A stretch of DNA of 64,000 nt from Carnegiea gigantea (lineage: Eukaryota; Streptophyta; Magnoliopsida; Caryophyllales; Cactaceae). The notes under the pieces are model-generated. The model saw only the letters and a program-made list of their open reading frames with translations. It ran no database searches and was not told where the DNA came from. Positions 47,911 to 59,676 of the stretch are shown piece after piece. The position numbers were made by a program, and so were the translations under genes. The stretch covers positions 446,001 through 510,000 of the forward strand of contig JAKOGI010000003.1 in assembly GCA_029747015.1 (NCBI GenBank). The letters run 5' to 3'. Position 1 is the first letter of the stretch. Every line of letters begins with the position of its first letter.

Positions 47911-49205
47911 TTACACATCACAAACCCCAAAAACACAAGGACAAAAGAAACCAATTTGTTAGTAGTTTAATTGTGTAGTCGTTACTTCATCTATAATATA
48001 TAGACTCTAGTTTTAGGTACTTATTATACAGCAGATAATTATACAAATCTAACTACATCTTACAATAGTTCATACTTGATTCTCCGTCAACTAAGCCAAG
48101 TGCTTTTGGCTCTATAAGAATGTAGCTTGATCTCCCAACATAAACTTTCTCTATTCTTTTCCTAAGTTACTAATAGCCAAAAGGCAATTGCAACAAATAA
48201 AGTCTATGATGACAACAAATTGATAGCAAACCATCACCATAAATTTTTTCTTTTTAAAAAAACCAACAAAAATGGTCTAGGGACACATCTCAACCATTTA
48301 ATCTCGTTTGAATTGACTTTATGGACCCAAGCTTTAGACCAAGCTATAAACCTGGCTTCATATTACTTCTCTCATGACAAAATTACCAAATTATCTCCAT
48401 TTACAAAACTTTTTTTTTTTTTTTTTTGGTTTGATCAAACCATGTATAGAACCCTACTTAAGGAGAACTATAGGTTGAACCAATTAAACTCACCGTCCTT
48501 AATCTTTAATTGTTTTTTAGCAAGTTCTTAAATAGATTGAAAACAGTGGTCCTTAATTTCAGAATATCATATAGAAATGATATTTTGCCCATAACCAAGA
48601 TGTCCTTCTGCACGGTTTAATAAGCTAATTACTTTTACTTTTGTCTACTATATCAAAGTCACAAACATCACATATTAAATAATATTTGATCCCTCCATTG
48701 AAGATGGGCATGATAGCAACACATCATATATATATATATATATATGCACTTGTGTTACTTATCCAGTTGTCCTGAATAATAATTATAAGCCAACAAATTA
48801 AATGTGAGCTCCCCAATATCCAATTGAGGAGGATATGGGTTTCAACTTGGCTGCACGTACGCAAAAAGACTCCATTTTTTTAAATGTTTGATTTATATTT
48901 GGATTTATTATATGTATTCGTGGCTATGGATAGATTGAAGGGCTACAGTGTTAATGCAGCCAGAAGCTTTCACAATGGAGCAGATTGAAAGCTGGTTGAT
49001 GATGATCAACATTCATCATAAATGAGGAAGTTGTCATGTAATAATTTACGGTTTATTGAGTGGCAGAAGAAAATACAGCCTAAGTGTTTTCCTCTTTTTT
49101 GTTCAATATGGAAAAAGAGTACTAGAAAATTAAGGCAAAAAAAAAAAAAAAGGCCAAGAAAAATGGAGAATAAGATGGGAAAGGACATCAAGGCCCTATG
49201 GTTAA
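47911..49205. other. AT-rich intergenic sequence
   Basis: Includes a (TA)n run at 48727-48745 and a T run at about 48411-48427. No gene recognised; open frame 48220-48531 lacks a domain. Confidence 0.45.
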
Positions 49206-49459
49206 GGGTCTGTTCTTTTCGTTGCGAAATAGGGGTTGAAAAATAAGTGAAGTTGATTGAAATAGGTTGAAGTGGGTAGAAGTAGGTTGAAGTTGATATA
49301 TTTTTTATATGATAGGAAGAAGTTGGTTAAAATAGTGGATTAAAATATATTAAAGTTGGTTGAAGTGGATTAAAGTTAATTTTTTTATTGAAGTTCGTAA
49401 AGTAGGTTGAAGTGGATTGTAGTTGGTAAATTGAGATTTACCAACGAAAAAACAGGGCC
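49206..49459. mobile_element. MITE of the GGGTCTGTTCTTTTCG family with TAA target duplication
   Basis: Left end GGGTCTGTTCTTTTCGTTG; right end CCAACGAAAAAACAGGGCC. TAA at 49203-49205 and 49460-49462 forms a perfect 3-bp duplication. The interior consists of AAGTTGGTTGAAGT and GAAGTAGGTTGAAGT repeats. Non-coding. Confidence 0.85.
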
Positions 49460-52079
49460 TAAATGTTACATGTCGAGGTCACATTTCTGTCATTCTAAAA
49501 TCAATTTCATTGTAGCTTTCCATAGAGGTGTGCCCACAAAAAAAGGAATTTACAAAAAGGCTAATCAAGTAGATTCCTCTAAAAGCTTAGTTCGATTCTC
49601 CACATTAAAAAGACTTGTAGTTTTTAATCCTATTTTGGTTCGATCAGTTAATAAACTATCAATTAATTACTTGCTAACTGAAATCGAACAATCGTTTAGT
49701 GTTTGTCCGAATTTTAAGACAACAATAAAACATGTATTGTTTGTTTGTGTTTAGATCTCCTAATTAAGAAAGCAGTTTATGAGGTAGCTAATAATTGAAC
49801 CAAAAAATAAATAAACTAGTCTAATAATTGAACCAAAAAATCAATTAACTAATTTTTTAGTTCAATTATAGCTCGGATTTGTGTCCAACCGAATATTTGA
49901 TTTAATCAAATATTTTGGTTCACTTTTGATCCGTATTTCGGTGGATAACTAAATAAGCAAAATCTTTACTTTGTGGGTTTTCTTTACCCACTTGAGTCCC
50001 CAGCTCCTTCTAATGGATTAATAAAGCTTACCTGATTGAACACCAACGTAAGGGTAACTAGGCATCCAAAGGAGCTTGTTAATGTTCCACAAATTTTCCA
50101 CAGAAAACAAATTGATGCCTCCCAAAAAGGCCTGCTGATTTTGTCTGTCTCGGCATCATAAAAGAAAAGATAACTTCATTATTCTTGGCTTGATATATGC
50201 CTTGAAAAGTTATTCAGAGATTGGGATGCAATGATCCCATTTGGTCTTTGGATTCTTGGAAAAAAAAGGTTTATGCCAACCTCATCCTCCTCCTTGACCT
50301 CCTCCTTCCTTCTCTTCTATTCAAAAAAAAAATAATTTGTAAATCATTTTTAAAAAAAGACGAGTGCTCTAGTCGTGTAACGATTGACGTACATGAAAGA
50401 CCAATCTAGTTATTAAAAAGATAAAAAAAACTTTATAAACTCTACGCAATATAATCATGCTAAGACTATGTTCTCAATTTGACTAATAAGCATGCCTGAA
50501 GATCGAATAGTTAAGCAAACCACTTCTTCACTGTTATAACTGCTACTTGAAAAAAAAAATGAGTCGAAAAGAACAAATTACATTAATATATCAAGAAAAG
50601 ATTATGTTGAAATATATTTTCTTCTTGAAAATGGGTCAATGGCACATGTAAACATATTGAAATAATGTAAAATTTGTTAAATATTATGCACGTTAAAATT
50701 TTTCAGTAATCCAAACTTTGAACCTTATTTTTATATCGTGATAAATTTGTCTTATCTGAGAATGACTTGTCCAATACGTGTTGCCTCTTAGCTTTCAATC
50801 TTTAATGTAGAGAATTATTAATTTCATTGGTATAGTAGGTAAGCATAATTCGATTGAAAGAAAAAGCATGACAAATATGTTGACCAACAAGTGTACGTAC
50901 TACATGCAAAAGGAAGGATATGTGTAGCCATCCATCCATTACCAAAAATTACACTACATTGCCCAGTCCTTTTTCAGAGGCATGTATTCAATAATATGAA
51001 TTGAAGAACCATTTTAACTAAAATATGTACTATTTTGTTGTTGGTTTGTCCCTGGAAGGTTTTTAGTGGGAAAAAGAAAGAAATCACAAAAAAGAAAAAG
51101 AACTAGCATGCCTACCATGACCATTAAAAGGGCTGGTGTCTCAAACTTCACGCAATTTTCAAAAAAAGATCTCCCAAAGTCTCTCATGCAAGCAATCTGG
51201 CAAAAAATTTTTTAAGACATGTGGAGTGGTCGGCTCGCGAGTTGATCTTTGGATCTTGTGAGTGAGCAAGCCACTCCGCCACCTCAAAGAGGGAGACTCG
51301 TGGCTCACGGCCCACGAGCTGGCTTGTCTTTGTGAACCACTCGTCCACTCCACAAGATGCTTTTCTCTCTTTTTTTTTTTTTCCTGTTTCAATTTTATTT
51401 TTATTTGTTTTTTTAGTGGAAATTACTTTGGGTTGGACAATTTTGCTTTTTCCTTTTGAAAAAATATTTTGGTTGGCTCATGTTTTCCTTTTGGACTCTA
51501 TTGGGTAGAATTTTTTTGATAAAATTTGATGAGTTTTTTTTGGGCATGAAAATTTTTTCCAAATATAAAGAAAATTATTTTTATTAAATTAAATAACCAT
51601 AAATTATTTTTTGAAGATAAAAAAAATCATTAACTTAAATAATGTCACTTTGCCCAAAAAAATATAAGTATGTTTAGTGGTGGCATCCACATGTATTATT
51701 TTATATAGTGAGCCAAAGTTATGATTCTTATATTGGAGAGGGGAATGATTGTAAACCAAAAAATTGACTCAAAAGCTAATAAGAAGATAGTATGCCCCAC
51801 TGATGAGCAAAAAATTTAGCTCACTATTACACATGCTCTAAGCAATGTTTTGTATTCTGATCTTTATCTCCCTACTAGAATTCTAGTACTGCCATACTTT
51901 TTTTGTTGGGTTTATCTCAAGATTCCAACAAATTGTGATTTAGCCCTTGAATTCTAGTAGGAAGAGTACATCCTCAAAGAAAAACATGTTCTCGATGGAT
52001 GTTTTTCGAATTTTATTCTTTCTACTTGCATCTTACATTAGGTGGCACTACAAAGGGCAATTGACCTTGTAGTCATTAA
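49460..52079. other. Intergenic sequence, no gene recognised
   Basis: AT-rich. Around 49790-49850, AATAATTGAACCAAAAAAT recurs. An inverted GTGGAGTGG/CCACTCCAC pair lies at 51218-51355. Confidence 0.45.
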
Positions 52080-52498
52080 TGGCTCGTTTGGTTCTGTGTA
52101 ATCAAAGTGTTAATACAATTAAAATGGTAATGATGATTCCATTACCACGTTTGGTTACTATTAAGGGATGTAATCAAGATTGCATTGTAATTACATTTAC
52201 CTCAATCTATGCAAATACAATTACTTGGCTTTTTCTAAACTATTGTGATTACATATCTTCAAATTAAAGTTTATCCAATCATGAACTATTATGTTTGAAG
52301 ACTTTCTCTCTCTTCTCCCCATTGTCTCTCCTGCTTTTTATCTCTTGGTATTACACCACCATGTTTTTAAAGATTTGAACCCCCTCACCCCCTTCTCTCT
52401 CCTCTCCATAGTAGATAAAGTTTAATCCAAAACATGATCATATTATTGTAGCTACAGGCACTTTTAGCTACAGGCACTTTTGCATGTTCTAGGCATCA

Positions 52499-52542
<44 letters not shown>

Positions 52543-52917
52543 AAGACATCATCATCATCATCATCATCTCCCTCTACTTGCTAACATGAACAATATTACA
52601 TTATTATAATTTAGAAAAAATAAAGCAAAGTCTCATATGGAGCATTATAATCATGATGATAAGATATTGGATGATAATTATCAATAAAATTACAAATAAT
52701 TAAAGTAAGCAAAATAAAATGCGAATTAAATTGCAAGTACCTCATGCTAAGTGTAAAATAAGTATTGTTTGTAAATGAATTCATCCCATTACAATTGTAA
52801 AAACTTTGCAACTAAATATTATAATGCAATTACTATATCATTCCATTACACTAACAATTGCATTACATCGTTGATTCCATTGCTTAGTGATCGCATTACT
52901 TTCAACCAAACACCACA
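52080..52917. mobile_element. PIF/Tourist-like element (838 bp) with TAA target duplication
   Basis: Left end TGGCTCGTTTGGTT; the reverse complement of the right end is TGTGGTGTTTGGTT. TAA lies at 52077-52079 and 52918-52920. Subterminal AATTACATT and ATTACAAT motifs occur in both orientations. It contains a (TC)n run at 52502-52539 and an (ATC)n run at about 52545-52568. No transposase was found. Confidence 0.7.
52502..52568. repeat. (TC)n and (ATC)n microsatellites
   Basis: About 19 TC units, a short spacer, then about 8 ATC units. Confidence 0.95.
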
Positions 52918-52920
52918 TAA

Positions 52921-55149
52921 GGGTACATGCACAAGCTACTATCCCCCCCCCCAAAAAAAACGATACTTGCACTACAAATATCTTAAAGCTTGTTCCGCAC
53001 AATCATTCACCCACAATTACCAAAGATCATTGACAATAACATTCCCAATCAACCTTTCTCATTCCCTTATAAGCAACCATTATTGAGCAATCTGAATAAC
53101 AATGAATTAGAAGGCCAAAAAAGTGCTAATGAAGCTGCGGAGGAAGATGTTCTAAAGAACTTTAGAATAAGAGCAAGATAATTAATCAACCTTTGGATAA
53201 TGCGCACAGTCACCTAATTTATGTTGTGAAGTTTCCCTTTCAAGTACCAAGTTGTGGATCCTCAATGGAGGATGATGAAGGAACTGATAGCTCCTTGCGA
53301 CCTTTTGAGATCCTCTTGGAATGGAGCTTCAATCTCAAAAGAAAAGTGAGAGATGTAAACTTTCTAGCAAGGGTAAGAAAAAAGGTAGCAAGAATTCAAA
53401 GTCAACTCAAAATTCACCCACCCCTACTGAAATTGCGCAAAAGATTTTGGATTTGGAAAAAAAATTGGTATTTCTGTTATCAGTTATGAGACCTTGACAA
53501 TTAGAAGAATAACAAGACGTTTGAGAAAATAGTTGGAAAACAAAAGCAAGCTAGAGATTTACGTTCGTAGGATATTTCCTGGTCAATAAAGGGACGATTT
53601 AGTTGATATTTGTGTTTGACTAGTGAGTTGTATCAGTTTATTTGTTCGTGAGTCAAGCCTATAAGATATACTAGCTGCTTTTTTAAGCTGTGTAGTGGTT
53701 ATACTGTCTTTTCTTGTTTGTAAATGTCATGTCCAACTAAATAATCAGGAAAAAAAAAAGATCATCTACAATAATAAATGAATAACTTATGTAAAATTTC
53801 TAAAACTCTTTCTATTAAATTTCTCTGTATATGAAACCTCATAGAGGGGCTGGAAAACAAAAATAAAGCCAAACGAGAAGAGGGGGGGGGGGGGGAGTTC
53901 CAACTCCCAGCTGCCTCAAAATCTACTACGCCTAACTAGGATTAAGCATGATTTCAACAACCCTACTAGCTTCGTTCTAACTACCCAAAAAAGCTAGAAG
54001 AACAGTGGAGGACCAGTTTTTTCTTGTAGCCCCTTAAATGTGAAGATATATATCACCAGAAAATAAATGATTTGTCCCCGCAATTAAATTTAAAAACATG
54101 GAGGATGAAATCATGGATTATTGAAGGCATTCCTCTCGCCACAAAATGAAGGAAAAGGACACATCTTATGTGCTGTCACCAGACATCTTAACCCCTCCAT
54201 TCAATGCTTTGTTTTAAATCAGGTCTACAAGTTTTGGTGTTCCAATTTATTATGAACCAAGTTCGTGTCACATTTTATTTAAAAAAAAAAAGGAGAACAA
54301 TGACATGGTGTATTTATTATGCAACCATATATTGATGAGGTGTATGATTCGGGGGGAAGTTATTCAAAGTGGTCGTAGATAGTCAGCAACATTTTGGGTT
54401 GGCAATGAATTCGTACTCCCTCCTGGAATTTTGTTCAACCGACTTTCATGACCCCAATGTCACATCTCTTGTGATCTGCGAGTTACAAGAATTAAAAACA
54501 AAATCAAAATTCATAGTCACAGAAAGAAGGTTGAATATCAACTTGATAACTAGTAAGTTTCGGCTGATTAAATTAATAAATTAATTTTTAGAGATTTATC
54601 GAAGAGATTTAACTTTTTATCTTATGTTGTGAGCGTTATATCGAGTAATGAAATATATTATGAAAGAAGAAGACTAATAAAACTTGAGACTGAGGCTGAT
54701 AGGCATAATAGCCAGCTCATTCTCACGCAAATTTACCATTCTGCTGAAGCTCCTTGATATATAAATGATTCGACTTTATGTTGTGTTCCGTTCATCGTCA
54801 CTTCTTGAGGGATCCAAAAATTTTATTTAACATTGTCCATTTTTGAATTTTCTTGAATTTCGTAAGTATCGGGTAATTATTATGGGTGTTTATTTCGACG
54901 ATTTTATGAATTTTTGAAAACTTTGACACTGAATTTTGTAAAAATTCTTCAGCTTATGATGTCGAGGATTTGGCGACACCATATCGCACAAGAAAGGTCT
55001 GTTGCCACTGTTCAATAAAAAAATTAGCTGTTGGATTTGATGCCGTTCTTGACATAAACAATGGTAGAAATTTGTGGAATCCATTCAGTTCACTAATTTT
55101 AGGCACAAAACATAGCTCATCCCGTGATAAGGTGAAATTTTAGTATGTG
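52921..55149. other. Intergenic sequence with a possible decayed ORF
   Basis: Between 53100 and 53490 the plus strand has coding-like stretches that change frame: SSMEDDEGTDSSLRPFEIL, then in another frame MELQSQKKSERCKLSSKGKK and TEIAQKILDLEKKLVFLL before a stop. Family unknown. A G run lies at 53882-53896. The rest is AT-rich. Confidence 0.35.
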
Positions 55150-55440
55150 ATAAAAGAAAATTGTTAGAGTATAAACTTATTTTTGGATTTTCAACCATTA
55201 ATTTAAACTTTTGGTTAAAATGATTTTTGAACATGGTGTCAAAGTCTTTTTGACCGAGAGGTCTCGAGTTCAAATCTCAGCAACCCCCATATTGATTTAT
55301 TGCATAAGTCAGGGAACCTTTGCTGCATCAACGTTTCAAGCCTAAAGAGCATTCGTCGTGAGGAGGTATATTAAAGTATATACCTATTCATAAATCCACC
55401 ATCAGCTTGAACTTTTGATTGGATTGGTTATTGAATAAAA
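55150..55440 (+). mobile_element. tRNA-box-containing dispersed repeat, copy 2 (SINE-like)
   Basis: In order: GTTAGAGTATAAACTTAT, GAACATGGTGTCAAAG, GAGGTCTCGAGTTCAAATC (B-box-like), CTGATTTATTGC-like TTGATTTATTGCATAAG, AACGTTTCAAGCC, GTGAGGAGGTATATTAAAG, CACCATCAGCTTGAAC. This matches, block for block, the reverse complement of 19690-19965. Confidence 0.6.
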
Positions 55441-55893
55441 ACAAATAAAATTTTAGTATATATAAAAGAAAATTGTCCCCCCTCTTCCCCCCCCCCCCCT
55501 TTCCCGGGGCCGCCAAAACAGAATCTCCCGTGACATTGCTAAACCATGACAATTGTGCTTTTATTTTCTGTATCTTTTCACAGGGAAATCTTATTACATA
55601 TAAACAAAAATAATCCCGCGCCCCCCAAAAGAGCGAACGCAGGATTGTTAAATCAGGACAATTGTGCTTTTAGTTTCTTTCATGGAAATGCATTATGACT
55701 TTATGAGACCTTGTTGTTTTTCATTCACTATTGATGTGGATTTTTTAAAATTGATTTCTCTGAGGATAGATACAGTGCGTAGATTTAAAAGTTTCTCAAA
55801 CCCTACAAAAGTAAGATCTACACTAAAAGCTGTTGTTGATATTTGACGCACTTGAAAGGTGATGCTCTAACTCCGTATTCATTGGAAACATAC

Positions 55894-56213
55894 TACCATT
55901 CGTTATCAGCATATTTGATGAGCAAGTAGCAGGTTTGAGCACATTGGAGCAGGTTTGAGCAGATGGGAATAGATTTGACTAGCAAAAAACAGGTTTGAAT
56001 AGATTTGACTAGCAATTAGCAGATTGAAATAGTTTGAAAGCATGTTGGAGCAGATTGGAGCATATTTGACTAGCACTTAGCATATTCAAGCAAGTTAAAA
56101 CATATTGAAATAGATTTGACTAGTAATTAACATGTTTAAGCAGATTAGAGTATATTGGAGCATATTAGAGCATATTGAAACAAGTAAAAAGTACAATATG
56201 CTCATAACGAATG
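55894..56213. mobile_element. Short inverted-repeat element filled with GAGCAGATT-type repeats
   Basis: The left end CCATTCGTTATCAGCATATT and the right end AATATGCTCATAACGAATGG are reverse complements with one mismatch over 20 bases. The interior is a degenerate array of GAGCAGATTTGACTAGCA and TTGGAGCATATT units. The flanks CATACTA and ATACATA resemble each other, but a clean target duplication was not fixed. Confidence 0.75.
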
Positions 56214-56370
56214 GATACATAATGGGTTCATATTCTTCAAAAAACTGTGTTATCGTCTCCAAATAGTTGTCAAATCAAGAAAAGAAAAGGTCAAAATAAA
56301 TCATGTTATAAATTTCCCTTGAATTGTTGCATCACAGAGAAATTCAGTATTGAAATCGGTCATTCTCTAA

Positions 56371-56759
56371 AGCTCTATTTGGACGTTGGAAAATTTGGTG
56401 GAAAGAAAAAAATTGAGAAAGTAATTTTTTTTCTTGTATTTAGTGTAGAGAACATCACAAGAAAAAATATGAAGGAAAATTAGTTAGAAAAATTGTTAGA
56501 AACAAGTGATAAAATTTTTCTCATAAAATTATGAGAAAAGTTAGAGAAAAGTTCCCAAAAGAATTCCCTACTGCTTCCAACTTCTATTGCTTAGATGATT
56601 TCAATATCATTCAAATAATTCATCAAGGTTCAATTTTCTTGTTCAAATTCTTGTACTTTTTTCTCAATTCAAATAAGAGGAAAAAAACCCCTCATTTTCT
56701 ACACAATTTTTTTCCTTCAACTTTTTTTCCACCAAATTTTCTAAGAATCAAACATAACC
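56371..56759. mobile_element. PIF/Tourist-like MITE with TAA target duplication
   Basis: Left end AGCTCTATTTGGACG; the reverse complement of the right end begins GGTTATGTTTGATTC. Both are followed at the same distance by GAAAATTTGGTGGAAA. TAA lies at 56368-56370 and 56760-56762. Non-coding. Confidence 0.75.
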
Positions 56760-56921
56760 TAAATAATAAATATTCCTAAATACACCCGTTTCATAAAAAA
56801 AGAAATAGATTGTGATAATGCTTTAGGACTCCAGTTTGTTCATGTGTTATAATGGATTACGAACATATGACACATTGCAATCAAAAGCCACGTATTTTTC
56901 TAAATATAATTTCATAATTTT

Positions 56922-57200
56922 GCTATCAATGAAAAAAAACACACATTTATGCCAGATGAGGAACTTTTTAATGTAAGGGACCGGGAACCCTAATAATAAT
57001 CAACGAGGACACATGGATGGCCTTAGAGAATTGCGATCAATGAAAAAAACACACATTTATGTTAGATGAAGAACTTCTAAATGCCACGGACAAGGACGCA
57101 AATTATTATGTATACTCGTGAGTACATGCTTCTGTATATATTTTATATATATGAACCCTAATAATGATCAACGAGGACACATGGATGGCCTTAGAGTATT
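56922..57200. repeat. Imperfect tandem duplication
   Basis: Copy 1 (56922-57030) and copy 2 (57033-57200) share ATCAATGAAAAAAACACAC at the start and ATCAACGAGGACACATGG plus ATGGCCTTAGAG at the end. Copy 2 has about 60 extra bases in its middle. Confidence 0.85.
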
Positions 57201-58439
57201 CCCAGTCTTCAAGCCTACTACGTCAGTAAAAGTTTCACATTTTTGGAGCTTGCATTTCATCATTTTTTCAACTAATGGAACTTATTTCAGGATAATTGAA
57301 TTAAATATTCCTCATGGAATCATCATTAAACAAATTTTATTAATTTTATCATTTTAATTTTGTGTTCATATTTTAACTTTATAACTTGTATAAACAATTT
57401 CTTATTTTCCGAATTTACATTACAACAATTTCTCATATTTAATTTCTGAATTATTTTTAAAATTAAACGAGTAAATGTTTAATTTTTGTAATCATGCAAT
57501 TACCAAATTTACAGTACAACAATTTCTCATTCTAACATGTTCACATATTACAACTACTTAAATTCAGACTTTTTCACATTTCAAAATTTAAATTTTCAAA
57601 TATTTAATTTGTAGGTTCAATTTAAAGTGCACATGGATGACATATATTGTCCAACAATTAATTCCAACTTCACAATTAATTCCAACAATTAACTTAAACA
57701 TACTTACTTTAACCATTTATAATTCTACCAATTCAAAAAAAAATCAAATAATTGGTATTAAGCATAACAAAAATTTAGAATTTCCTACAAATTCCTTCAT
57801 TTCACTTCACTTTTATCTTGATTCTTCAACTTGATGAACACCTCCAAAATATGTCTAACAACAAACCTATGAAACAGAATTTATTAGTTCAAAAGTATAC
57901 CTCAAAAATATTAATTTAAATTAATAACATAAACATAACTAAATAATAATAAGAATGTTTTTCCTCTTCACTTCCTTTCAATCCCCATAACACTCAAAAT
58001 TACAGCACTAATGACAGAGTTATGATTGAGAGTGAAAAAATTTTGGATGAATTTTGCCCATTGCATATATGCTATTTATACACAAATTTACTAACAAAAA
58101 AAAAAAGGTTAAACCTGCAAAAGTAGTTGTTGGGTCAGTCCAACAGCCATATTCTCCCCAAAACCCGAGGACGAAGCCCAGTCCAACGGCTAATCAATCT
58201 TTTCTTCTTTTTTTTGGCCCGCGACCAAAACGCGTTGCCTCCTCTCTATCGCTTCCCCCAAAACGCGTCGTTTTGTGCCAAATGCGGACAAAAAAATTTC
58301 AAAGGAACGCACAGGCATTTCGCCACGTGTGTCAGGCCCACGTTTTTCTAGGCCGGGAGCCGACCACTGGAATGCGTGTGGATTGCGGGGCCACATCTCC
58401 CATGCGTTCCCATGGCTGCTGATGCTCTCATAGACTTCT
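57201..58439. other. AT-rich sequence passing into a GC-rich patch
   Basis: No gene in 57201-58080. The patch at 58120-58440 contains AAAACGCGT twice (the second continuing into CGTTTTG), CCACGTG at 58324 and overlapping frames on both strands without a domain. It may belong to an LTR or a former promoter. Confidence 0.4.
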
Positions 58440-58880
58440 GAAGCATTTCATGGGCCCGCATCACACATGAGTAAAGAAGTCCCACATCGGGAGTTTGAGA
58501 AGAAGGGTCATGGTATATAAGTCAAGTGGGCTACTCCTCCTATTGCCAATTGGTTTTAGGATGGAACCTCACTTCGGCTTGTTGCCATGGACCTTGGTTG
58601 AAGTTAGCTCCCTCCTTGGATCTCCCTAACAAGTGGTATCAGAGCTCTGGTTATAGGATGTCTTCTATCATGAGGGTAGATATTTAGAAATTCGATGGGG
58701 AGATTAGTTTTAATCTCTGGAAGGTGCAGATGAGAGCAGTTCTCATTCAGCACGGGTTGTAGAAGGTTCTGAAGGGACCTCACGTAAAACCCGAGAAGAT
58801 AACTGACGAACAATGGGCAGCAGACCAAAAGAAGAGGCGTGGATCGTTGACGGATGAGGAATTTGGTCCAAGGTGGAGTT
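58440..58880 (+). mobile_element. Copia-type LTR end, primer-binding site and start of gag (truncated)
   Basis: AGTCCCACATCGGGAG and a TATATAAG box (about 58514) lie in the LTR portion, which ends CTCCCTAACA at 58631. Two bases on is TGGTATCAGAGC (58634-58645), complementary to the 3' end of initiator methionine tRNA, the usual priming site. The gag region then begins near ATGTCTTCTATC, reading KFDGEISFNLWKVQMRAVL and KPEKITDEQWAADQ with two in-frame TAG stops. The frame is cut at 58880 by the start of another LTR. The LTR left edge is not determined. Confidence 0.75.
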
Positions 58881-59496
58881 TGTTGGGATTTGTCCCAAAT
58901 TCCTTTGCCGGTTTTGGAAATAAATAAAGTTATTTCCTTTTGTGAGATTATTTCTTGGCATCCAAGATCATGTTGTGTGTTTGAGATCTTCTGTATTATG
59001 GAAATTATATTATTTCCATACTTTGGGTTGAAGATTTTTCCTTTTTTTGGAAAGTTGATGGTTGGTGGCCAAGACATATGTTTGCGGCTAGGATTGAACC
59101 CTTGGTACCTGTGGGGCTTCCCTATAAATATTAGGTTGTTTAACCTTGTTTGATGCGGTGCAACTTGGGAGTGCCTGTGGGCAATTCCCTTTTCTATTCC
59201 ACTTTTTGTTGGGAGTTAGTATTGAGAGATTTTCGTTGTAATTGATCTCTTTCTTGGGTGTTTGAGATCTGTGTCTCTCTTGTTGTTGATCTCTGTATTG
59301 GGAATGAGATCGTTCTGTACTAACTCATATGATAGTGGATTTTGTGTCGGTGTTGCCGCCCGTGGTTTTCTCCCGTTTTGGGTTTCCACGTAAATCTTGT
59401 GTGTCGCTGTTTTGTTCCTGTTATTCTGGTTTGAATTTCTGAATATCTGTTTCATCCTATTGCTTCCGCTATTATTACCGCTCTAATTTCCTAACA
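58881..59496 (+). mobile_element. LTR (616 bp) inserted in a copia gag; solo or truncated
   Basis: Starts TGTTGGGATTTG and ends TTTCCTAACA, giving TG...CA ends with TGTTGGGA/TGTTAGGA inverted termini. A CTATAAATATT box lies near 59123 on the plus strand. The flanks GAGTT and TATAC do not match, and neither a primer site nor a purine tract follows, so it is a solo or broken LTR. Confidence 0.6.
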
Positions 59497-59676
59497 TATA
59501 CTGTTCTAAATCATTTGTTACCTCAGACTAAAGAACCGCCAATTCTTTCCAATTCAGCAAAATGCAATACATCAAAAGTGTTTATGCCCCTAACACAACC
59601 ACAACAAAGGGCACAATACCAAAATTAGGGTATCACAGGCTCCCATTATCAACCATTCCTTACGTGATGTACCTCG
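59497..59676. other. Unassigned spacer between LTRs
   Basis: No gene or element end recognised. Confidence 0.4.

Noticed and set aside
58604..59077. 157-codon minus-strand frame
   Set aside because: Runs antisense across the copia gag start and into the next LTR; no family resemblance.
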